A program made the translations under genes and the position numbers. Shown here piece after piece: positions 5,632-10,960 of a DNA stretch of 10,960 nt. Below the pieces are notes generated by a model, which saw only the letters and a program-made list of their open reading frames with translations, had not been told where the DNA came from and made no database searches. Within the stretch, counting starts at the first letter, position 1. The number at the start of each line of letters is the position of its first letter. Source of the DNA: Oscillospiraceae bacterium (GTDB taxonomy: Bacteria; Bacillota; Clostridia; Oscillospirales; Oscillospiraceae); the NCBI GenBank assembly GCA_031261245.1, contig JAISKU010000059.1:1-10960 (forward strand), given 5' to 3'.

Positions 5632-6519
5632 CTACACCTTCAAATATTTCCGTATCGCGACGGAGCTTCCGATGACGCCCACAATCAGGCCGATAAGCAC
5701 GAACACGGCGCACAGCGCCGGAGCCGCGCGCGCGAACGGAATCGTCTGAATGAAGCCCGCGCTCTGGCCTTTTATTATCGCGTCGGTGACGACGACGTAG
5801 ATGCCCCACTGCGCCACGAACGCGAACAGCGCGCCGAGCAGTCCGAGAATGAACCCCTCAAACACGAACGGCCACCTTATAAACGAGTTTGTCGCGCCCA
5901 CGACCTTCATAATCGCAATCTCCTCGCGCCGCTCAAACGTCGCGAGCTTTATCGTGTTCGACATTATGAACATCGAGATCACGAGAAGAATCGCGACGAG
6001 CGCGATCGACACGCCCGACACGATGTTGCGTATCGTGACGAAGCCCTTCGCTATCAGCAGATTCGCGTTTACCTTCGCGATCCCGTGAATATCGGCGATG
6101 CTCCTCTGCGTCTGCGCCATCAGCTCCACGTCGTCCACGTAAATCGAGAAGCGGTGCGGTATAACGGACGAGTCCACGTTCTCAAAGCGCGAGGTGTCCT
6201 CAAACTTCGAGGTGAACGTCTCCCACGCCTCGTCGCGTGAGACGAACTGCGCCGACCTCACGTTCGGAATCGCCTCAATCTGCGCCCCGAGGCCGCGCCC
6301 CTGCTCGACGGAGTACGAGTCGTCCACATACGCCAGAATGACGTTCTCACTCTCAAACTCGCCGATTATCTTCCCGACGTTGACGGCGAGCAGGGAGAAG
6401 CTGCCCATGATTATGAGGCAGGCGACAATTATGAACACGCTCGCGAAGGACATCAGCCCGTGCGTGAAAATGCTGCGCAGTCCCTCATGTATGTAATAGC
6501 CCGTTCTAATACTCTTCAT
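5632..6519 (-). CDS. ftsX: Cell division ABC permease FtsX
   Basis: FtsX is the membrane subunit that passes the ATPase cycle of FtsE to cell-wall hydrolases outside the cell. From the ATG at 6519 it is 295 residues, typical for the family. The start MKSIRTGYYIHEG followed by GLMSFASV is the conserved FtsX beginning. Membrane segments lie near residues 24-46, 165-190, 216-243 and 265-288. A large extracellular loop lies between the first two and would hold the hydrolase-binding surface. The segment FERREEIAIMKVVGAT before the third helix is the usual coupling region facing FtsE. A GTG at 6534 would add five residues; I prefer the ATG because of the conserved start and a GGTGGG stretch upstream. 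The start lies inside ftsE (14-nt overlap) and the stop is 3 nt before the peptidase, so all three are tightly coupled. Confidence 0.95.
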   Translation of the reverse strand: MKSIRTGYYIHEGLRSIFTHGLMSFASVFIIVACLIIMGSFSLLAVNVGKIIGEFESENVILAYVDDSYSVEQGRGLGAQIEAIPNVRSAQFVSRDEAWETFTSKFEDTSRFENVDSSVIPHRFSIYVDDVELMAQTQRSIADIHGIAKVNANLLIAKGFVTIRNIVSGVSIALVAILLVISMFIMSNTIKLATFERREEIAIMKVVGATNSFIRWPFVFEGFILGLLGALFAFVAQWGIYVVVTDAIIKGQSAGFIQTIPFARAAPALCAVFVLIGLIVGVIGSSVAIRKYLKV

Positions 6520-7195
6520 AGCCGTAATACCCACCGGTTCCGTCGCTTATTATGCGCCCGTCGTCAATGGCGATGACGCGCCGCGAGAGCTTGTCCACGA
6601 GCGACTTCTCATGCGTGACGACGAGCACGGTCGTCCCGAGCTCGTTGATCTTCTGCAACAGCGTCAAAATCTCAAGGCTGCGCGCGGGGTCGAGGTTCCC
6701 CGTCGGCTCGTCCGCGACGATGAGGTCGGGGTTGTTGACGAGCGCCCGCGCGATAGCGACGCGCTGCTGCTCCCCGCCGGACAGCTCCGGCGGGTACGAT
6801 TTCGCTTTAGCGTCGAGCCCCACGAGGTCGAGGACGTACGGCACGCGGCGGCGTATCTCCTTTACAGACGCCCCGACGGCGCGCATCGCGAACGCGATGT
6901 TGTCGTGAACCGTCTTCTTGTCGATAAGCCGGAAGTCCTGAAAGATAACCCCCACGCGCCGCCGCAGATAGGGGAGCTTGCGCGGCTTTATCGTCGTCAG
7001 GTCAAACCCGGATACGACAATTCCGCCCTCCGTCGGCGCAATCTCGCCGATGAGCATTCTGATTACCGTGGATTTTCCGGAACCCGACGGCCCCACGAGG
7101 AACGCGAACTCCCCGGATTCCAGACTGAAGGTGACGCCCCGCAAGGCCTTCGTGCCGTTGGGGTACGTCTTGAACACGTCGTGTAAACGAACCAA
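6506..7195 (-). CDS. ftsE: Cell division ATPase FtsE
   Basis: FtsE is the cytosolic ABC ATPase that works with FtsX at the division site. The 229-residue product has every motif: Walker A GPSGSGKST at 35-43, Q-loop glutamine at 86 in FQDFRL, signature LSGGEQQR at 138-145, Walker B LIVADEP at 158-164 and switch histidine H195 in THE. FQDFRLI is characteristic of FtsE as against general MacB or LolD ATPases. The start is an unusual TTG at 7195, chosen because it gives the normal N-terminus and has a GAGGT site (7204-7208) 8 nt upstream. It lies 14 nt after the stop of the CdaR-like regulator, and its end overlaps ftsX, so it belongs to a four-gene unit. Weak TTG initiation could limit FtsE relative to its neighbours. 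Confidence 0.96.
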   Translation of the reverse strand: MVRLHDVFKTYPNGTKALRGVTFSLESGEFAFLVGPSGSGKSTVIRMLIGEIAPTEGGIVVSGFDLTTIKPRKLPYLRRRVGVIFQDFRLIDKKTVHDNIAFAMRAVGASVKEIRRRVPYVLDLVGLDAKAKSYPPELSGGEQQRVAIARALVNNPDLIVADEPTGNLDPARSLEILTLLQKINELGTTVLVVTHEKSLVDKLSRRVIAIDDGRIISDGTGGYYGYEEY

Positions 7196-7209
7196 AAGAT
7201 TTTACCTCA

Positions 7210-8304
7210 TTAAAGTTGTATCGCGCCGCTGCTTTGCGAATTCAGATATTTCTTGACCATCAGCGCGACCTTGAACACAATCGCGTGGTCCAGCTCGCGC
7301 AAATCGAGTCCCGTTATCTTCTTGATCTTCTCAAGGCGGTAGACAAGTGTGTTGCGGTGCACGAACAGCCGGCGCGAGGTCTCCGACACGTTCAGGTTGT
7401 TCTCAAAAAACTTGTTGATCGTGTAAAGCGTCTCACTGTCGAGCGCCTCTATCGGGTTCTTCTTGAAAACCTCGGACAGGAACATCTCGCACAGCTTCGT
7501 CGGAAGCTGGTATATCAGCCGCCCGATGCCGAGATTCTCGTAGAGGATGATCGTGCGCTCCGTGTCGAACACCTTTCCGACCTCAATCGCCACCTGCGCC
7601 TCGCGATAGCGGTCGGCCAGCTCGCGCAGATTCTTCGCCGGGGCGCCCACGCCGATGACGAAAGCCGTAAGTCCGCTCTCGCGCAGGTGCTTTTCAAGCG
7701 CCTCCGCCAGCTCGCGCGTGCGCGACGCGTCCTCCGCGTCCGGAATTTCGGACACGAGCGCGATATCGCTCGCCGACACGGACACGACGAAGTCCTTCTG
7801 CGTGTCGGGGAACAGCTCGCGCATAACCGTGATCGCGTTCAGATCCGGCGTACCCGTCTGCCGGACGAGCAGCGCCGCCCTCGGCGTGTCCGTGACGAAG
7901 CCGAGATCCTTGCTGCGCACGTAGATATCGCCCGGCAGCACGTTGTCGGACAGTATGCTCTTGATGAATGTGGAGCGGTCGTTGTTCTCCTCGTAGTGTA
8001 TCTTCGCCTCCTGCACGGCGATGGAGGCGAGCAGGCAAATCGTCTTTGCCTCGTCGTCCTCGCCCTCGACGAAAACGGTGTAGTCAAGTCCCGTGCCAGA
8101 GGCGTCGAGCGACTTGTACGTGTGCCCGCCCGCGTGGACGACGCCGCCCGGCTCGTCCTGCGTCGCCCTCGCGATAGAGGGCTGTCCGATTAGCGATAAA
8201 TCCGTGCTTGCTATGACTGTTCCGAGTGAATCCACGACTCCTATTAGACGCTTCGTTGCCTCGCGCATCTGAACGATAACGCCCTGAAATACTCTTGCTG
8301 ACAC
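7210..8304 (-). CDS. CdaR/PucR-type transcriptional regulator
   Basis: This 364-residue protein has the CdaR layout. The N-terminal part (about 1-110) contains REATKRLIGVVDSLGTVIAS, like the diacid-sensing domain of CdaR. The middle (about 125-280) fits the GGDEF-like module of this family. The C-terminal PucR-type helix-turn-helix (about 300-350) has NVSETSRRLFVHRNTLVYR, the best family match. Known members sense sugar diacids or purine-degradation signals and activate catabolic genes; nothing here points to such a pathway. Instead the gene leads an operon with ftsE, ftsX and a cell-wall peptidase. The start is GTG at 8304 with an AAAGGTAGGTG site upstream and a clear promoter at 8337-8365. 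It may respond to a small metabolite and control the operon, but the ligand is unknown. Confidence 0.88.
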   Translation of the reverse strand: MSARVFQGVIVQMREATKRLIGVVDSLGTVIASTDLSLIGQPSIARATQDEPGGVVHAGGHTYKSLDASGTGLDYTVFVEGEDDEAKTICLLASIAVQEAKIHYEENNDRSTFIKSILSDNVLPGDIYVRSKDLGFVTDTPRAALLVRQTGTPDLNAITVMRELFPDTQKDFVVSVSASDIALVSEIPDAEDASRTRELAEALEKHLRESGLTAFVIGVGAPAKNLRELADRYREAQVAIEVGKVFDTERTIILYENLGIGRLIYQLPTKLCEMFLSEVFKKNPIEALDSETLYTINKFFENNLNVSETSRRLFVHRNTLVYRLEKIKKITGLDLRELDHAIVFKVALMVKKYLNSQSSGAIQL

Positions 8305-8336
8305 GGCGACACCTACCTTTAGTCAAAATCACTAAT

Positions 8337-8365
8337 AATATACACCCGTTTTTCTCGGATTTCAA
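8337..8365 (-). promoter_or_regulatory. Promoter of the cdaR-ftsEX-M23 operon
   Basis: On the minus strand TTGAAA (8365-8360) and TATATT (8342-8337) are separated by 17 nt. Transcription should start near 8330, leaving a 5' leader of about 25 nt before the GTG at 8304. No other strong promoter is apparent before ftsE, ftsX or the peptidase, so the four genes are probably one transcript ending at 4371. Confidence 0.82.
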
Positions 8366-8466
8366 TAGCTTTTTTATTTTTTTGTAACTTTTTGAGATAT
8401 TTTCGTTGTAATATAGCCGCCGAGCCGCGAATAAGTTGTACAACAAAGTAACGTGAGGTGTGCGCC
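8366..8466. other. Divergent AT-rich intergenic region
   Basis: This stretch separates the minus-strand operon promoter from the plus-strand DUF4830-like gene. It contains T-runs (8371-8383) and a perfect 10-bp palindrome GTTGTACAAC at 8435-8444, which lies 10 nt before the Shine-Dalgarno GAGGTG (8455-8460). A plus-strand promoter is expected; TAATAT at 8409-8414 is a possible -10 but I find no -35 at good spacing. I see no RNA gene or further ORF. Confidence 0.45.
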
Positions 8467-8940
8467 ATGATAATTGTGACAGCCAAATTCAACAGAAAAC
8501 GCGCGGTGATCTCGGTCGTCGCGCTCGCGATTCTCCTCGCGGCGATTGTGGTGCTCGCGGGGCGGCGCGACGCCGCGGCGTCGGCGATAGCGGCGGTGGC
8601 GAAGAACAACGGGGAGCGCGTCGCGTATCTCAAGAGCTTCGGCTGGGAGATAGACGAGGTCGCGATAGAGGAGCAGGACGTCGTAATCCCGCGCGAGTTT
8701 TCGGACGTGTACCGTCAGTACAACGAGATACAGACGCAGCAGGGCTTCAACCTCGCCAAATACGGCGGCGTGGAGGCCGTGCGCTACACATATAAAATCC
8801 TCAACTACCCCGACGCCGACGTGTCCGCCGTCGCGGACATAATCGTCTACCGCAACGAGATAATCGCGGGCGACGTGCAGTCAAGCAAGCTCGACGGCTT
8901 CATGCACGGCCTCGCGTACCCCACCGAGGTAAAAAAATAG
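8467..8940 (+). CDS. Membrane-anchored DUF4830-like protein
   Basis: The 157-residue product has a short basic N-terminus (MIIVTAKFNRKR), one membrane segment at about 13-31, then a domain facing outward. Its features match my recollection of DUF4830, found mostly in Clostridia: an ERVAYLKSFGWEID start at 50-63, VVIPREFSDVYRQYNEIQ at 72-89, QGFNL, a YTYKILNYP strand at 108-115 and a closing GDVQSSKLDGFMHG at 135-148. The function of that family is unknown. The ATG at 8467 has GAGGTG 6 nt upstream; a GTG at 8458 overlaps that site and is rejected. It lies between a divergent division operon and the XRE-lepA pair, with no clear terminator after it. The family label comes from memory of motif order, not from a search. 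Confidence 0.78.
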   Translation: MIIVTAKFNRKRAVISVVALAILLAAIVVLAGRRDAAASAIAAVAKNNGERVAYLKSFGWEIDEVAIEEQDVVIPREFSDVYRQYNEIQTQQGFNLAKYGGVEAVRYTYKILNYPDADVSAVADIIVYRNEIIAGDVQSSKLDGFMHGLAYPTEVKK

Positions 8941-8952
8941 TTTTCAGCAAAA

Positions 8953-8967
8953 AATACATCTTGTATT
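8953..8967. promoter_or_regulatory. Inverted repeat AATACA-TCT-TGTATT over a -35 box
   Basis: The sequence AATACATCTTGTATT is a perfect 6-bp inverted repeat with a TCT centre. It covers the -35 box (8961-8966) of the promoter for the XRE gene. The size and position fit an operator for a small helix-turn-helix dimer. No T-tract follows, so it is not a terminator for the upstream gene. Confidence 0.5.
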
Positions 8968-8989
8968 ATCCGCGCTTGTGTGATAAAAT
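8961..8989 (+). promoter_or_regulatory. Promoter of the XRE-lepA unit
   Basis: TTGTAT (8961-8966) and TAAAAT (8984-8989) are separated by 17 nt. Transcription should begin near 8996, leaving about 44 nt of leader before the ATG at 9040. The two boxes match consensus at four and five of six positions. Palindromes overlap the -35 and follow the start site. Confidence 0.72.
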
Positions 8990-8999
8990 CACCACCTCT

Positions 9000-9023
9000 G
9001 TATTTCAGAGTACATGTAAATAC
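9000..9023. promoter_or_regulatory. Inverted repeat in the XRE leader
   Basis: GTATTT (9000-9005) and AAATAC (9018-9023) are perfect complements around a 12-nt spacer that contains the 8-bp palindrome TACATGTA (9011-9018). It lies just after the likely transcription start. Its TACA and TGTA pieces echo the repeat at 8953-8967, so the two may be bound by the same regulator. An RNA hairpin in the leader is an alternative reading. Confidence 0.45.
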
Positions 9024-9039
9024 GTAAAGGGGTCGTATC

Positions 9040-9498
9040 ATGCAGTCGGAGTTTTCCAAAGCCATACACCAGCTGCGCCTTGAGCGCAAACTCAGCCAGC
9101 GCCGCGTCTCGCAGGAGCTGGGCATATCGCAGGCGTTGCTCTCGCATTACGAAAACGGCGTGCGCCAGCCCAAGCTCGCGTTCGTCAGCAAAATCGCGGG
9201 CTACTACGGCGTGTCGGCGGACGACCTGCTCGGCTGCGCGCTCGGCAGTGAGCGCCGCGCGCTAAAATGCGAGCTGCTCCTGCTTGCGGAGATCTCCGAC
9301 ATGATTGCGCTCGCCGCGACGGCGGGCGGGGAGGCGACGGCGGCCCTCGCCGCGCAGTACATCACGGCGGCCGTCGCGAACGCGCGCCTTATTATAGAGA
9401 ACCCGAACGGCGCCTACGACCCGCAGCTGTATATCGACATCAAAACTGCGGAGGCCGCGCTGTACAGGGCCGCCAGGGGCGGGGGAGAGGCCGAATGA
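9040..9498 (+). CDS. XRE-family transcriptional regulator
   Basis: The 152-residue product has a Cro/CI-type helix-turn-helix at about residues 8-63. LSQRRVSQELGISQALLSHY at 18-37 supplies the two core helices, followed by the usual YENGVRQP turn, and YYGVSADDLLG closes the domain. Residues 70-145 are an Ala-rich, probably helical region without a family I can name; it may dimerise or bind a signal. There is no membrane segment. The ATG at 9040 has AAAGGGG (9026-9032) upstream. The stop overlaps the lepA start as ATGA (9495-9498), so translation of the two is coupled. Palindromes at 8953-8967 and 9000-9023 around its promoter suggest autoregulation, which would also reach lepA. The target and signal cannot be told from the sequence. 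Confidence 0.9.
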   Translation: MQSEFSKAIHQLRLERKLSQRRVSQELGISQALLSHYENGVRQPKLAFVSKIAGYYGVSADDLLGCALGSERRALKCELLLLAEISDMIALAATAGGEATAALAAQYITAAVANARLIIENPNGAYDPQLYIDIKTAEAALYRAARGGGEAE

Positions 9499-10960
9499 CG
9501 CCTCAGGAAAAAATCCGCAACTTCTCCATCATCGCCCACATCGACCACGGCAAATCCACGCTCGCCGACAGACTCTTGGAGAAGTGCGGCGCCGTTGACG
9601 CGCGCGATATGGAGAATCAGCTTCTCGACAACATGGAGCTGGAGCGCGAGCGCGGCATCACGATAAAGGCCCGCGCCGTAAGCCTGAGCTACAAGGCAGA
9701 CGACGGCGAGCTTTACGCGCTCAATCTCATCGACACGCCCGGCCACGTCGATTTCAACTATGAGGTCTCGCGCAGCCTCGCCGCGTGCGAGGGTGCGCTT
9801 CTCGTCGTGGACGCCGCGCAGGGCATCGAGGCGCAGACGCTCGCCAACACGTACCTCGCGCTCGACCACAACATCGAAATTTTTCCGGTTATAAACAAAA
9901 TAGACCTGCCCGCCGCCGACCCTAAACGGGTAAAACAGGAAATAGAAGACGTAATCGGCATCCCCGCCGCCGATTCCCCGGAAATATCCGCGAAAAACGG
10001 TATCGGCATCGACGCGGTGCTCGAGGGCATAGTCAAGAACATCCCCGCGCCGAAGGGCGAGCTCACAAAGCCGCTCAAGGCGCTCATCTTCGACTCCCAG
10101 TACGACGCGTACCGCGGCGTCATCGTCTACATGCGCCTAATCGACGGCGTCGTGCGGGCCGAGGACGAGGTGGTGCTCATGTCCACCGGCGCGCGCTACC
10201 GCGCCGTCGAGGTCGGACACATGCGCCCCATAGGGCTGGAGCCGTGCGAATCGCTCTCGGCGGGCGACGTCGGCTACTTCACGGCGAGCATAAAGAACGT
10301 CGCCGACACGCGCGTGGGCGACACGGTGACGCTCGCGGCGAACCCCGCGACGGAGGCGCTGCCCGGCTACAAGGCGGCGCAGCCGATGGTGTTCTCCGGC
10401 GTATACACCGCCGACGGCGCGAAGTACCCCGACCTGCGCGACGCGCTTGAGAAGCTGCGCCTGAACGACGCGTCGCTGTCGTATGAGCCGGAGAGCTCCA
10501 TCGCGCTCGGCTTCGGCTTCCGCTGCGGCTTCCTCGGACTGCTGCACATGGAGATTATACAGGAGCGCTTGGAGCGCGAGTACAACCTCGACCTCATCAC
10601 CACCGCGCCCTCCGTCATCTACCGCGTCACAAAAACAGGCGGCGAGACGGTCATGGTGGACAACCCCCTCAACTACCCCGACCCCGCGATAATAGAGCAG
10701 GCGGAGGAGCCTTTCGTGAAAGCCTCGATAATCTGCCCGCCGGAGTACGTCGGCAACATCATGGAGCTCTGCCAGGACAGACGCGGCGACTACAAGGATA
10801 TGAGCTACCTCGACTCCACGCGCGTGGAGCTGCGGTACGAGATGCCGCTAAACGAGATAATCTACGACTTCTTCGACGCGCTCAAATCCCGCTCGCGCGG
10901 GTACGCGTCGCTCGACTATGAGCTCATCGGCTACAGAGTCTCCGAGCTCGTGAAGCTCGA
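9495..10960 (+). CDS. lepA: Elongation factor 4 (LepA), 3' end missing
   Basis: LepA is a ribosome-associated GTPase linked to initiation, back-translocation and stress. The frame runs from the ATG at 9495 to the window edge, giving 488 of the usual 600 or so residues. G1 is AHIDHGKST at 14-22, G2 is RERGITIKA at 51-59, G3 is DTPGH at 80-84, G4 is NKID at 134-137 and G5 is SAK at 165-167. Domain 2 follows, then the domain 3 stretch GFRCGFLGLLHMEI and a later domain with ITTAPSVIYRV. The LepA-specific C-terminal domain has only begun at the edge. The first residues MTPQEKIRNFSIIAHID are typical of LepA. GGGGGAGAGG (9481-9490), inside the end of the XRE gene, serves as ribosome site. No internal stop or frameshift is seen. 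EF-G and TypA/BipA are excluded by the motif set. Confidence 0.97.
   Translation, partial: MTPQEKIRNFSIIAHIDHGKSTLADRLLEKCGAVDARDMENQLLDNMELERERGITIKARAVSLSYKADDGELYALNLIDTPGHVDFNYEVSRSLAACEGALLVVDAAQGIEAQTLANTYLALDHNIEIFPVINKIDLPAADPKRVKQEIEDVIGIPAADSPEISAKNGIGIDAVLEGIVKNIPAPKGELTKPLKALIFDSQYDAYRGVIVYMRLIDGVVRAEDEVVLMSTGARYRAVEVGHMRPIGLEPCESLSAGDVGYFTASIKNVADTRVGDTVTLAANPATEALPGYKAAQPMVFSGVYTADGAKYPDLRDALEKLRLNDASLSYEPESSIALGFGFRCGFLGLLHMEIIQERLEREYNLDLITTAPSVIYRVTKTGGETVMVDNPLNYPDPAIIEQAEEPFVKASIICPPEYVGNIMELCQDRRGDYKDMSYLDSTRVELRYEMPLNEIIYDFFDALKSRSRGYASLDYELIGYRVSELVKL

Noticed and set aside
6520..6534. GTG at 6534 as the ftsX start
   Set aside because: It adds only five residues with a weak ribosome site; the ATG at 6519 matches the conserved FtsX beginning. 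It cannot be fully excluded.
8441..8940. CRISPR, toxin-antitoxin or phage module around the XRE gene
   Set aside because: No regularly spaced repeats, no toxin-like partner and no phage genes are present. The partner of the XRE gene is lepA.

Overview
The window reads as a chromosomal stretch of a GC-rich member of the Firmicutes, class Clostridia, probably an uncultured gut lineage near the Oscillospirales. The evidence is the nadK-argR-recN gene order, a tRNA-Tyr-sensing T-box leader before tyrS, an FtsEX plus coiled-coil M23 peptidase operon, a DUF4830-like protein, Gram-positive ribosome sites, and four promoters close to the sigma-A consensus, each with a 17-nt spacer. Sampled coding lines are about 65-75% GC. 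This placement is an inference; there is no rRNA in the window.

Layout: (1) 1-2281, plus strand: the 3' end of NAD kinase, the arginine repressor argR (overlapping it by 4 nt) and the DNA repair ATPase recN. (2) 2278-3869, plus strand: a promoter whose -35 box overlaps the recN stop codon, a full T-box riboswitch with Tyr specifier, antiterminator and terminator, two short dispersed-repeat-like segments, then tyrS. (3) 3905-4366, plus strand: an AT-richer single-gene unit (about 48% GC) for a 132-aa putative winged-helix protein, with its own promoter and an inverted repeat around the -10 box. (4) 4371-8365, minus strand: one operon from a clear promoter, running CdaR/PucR-type regulator, ftsE, ftsX and M23 peptidase, closed by a terminator shared with the convergent gene. 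(5) 8467-8940, plus strand: a membrane-anchored DUF4830-like protein. (6) 8961-10960, plus strand: an XRE-type regulator translationally coupled (ATGA overlap) to lepA (EF-4), which runs off the window.

How the parts work together: FtsE and FtsX form the division ABC complex that activates peptidoglycan hydrolases across the membrane. The adjacent peptidase has the long coiled coil expected of its partner, and the CdaR-like gene at the head of the operon is a candidate regulator. The T-box makes tyrS expression depend on uncharged tRNA-Tyr. Most genes are housekeeping, and I see no CRISPR array, transposase, integrase or obvious defence locus. The least explained parts are the AT-rich winged-helix unit with its operator-like repeats, the XRE-lepA coupling with palindromes at its promoter, and the short palindromic repeats in the gaps around recN and tyrS.
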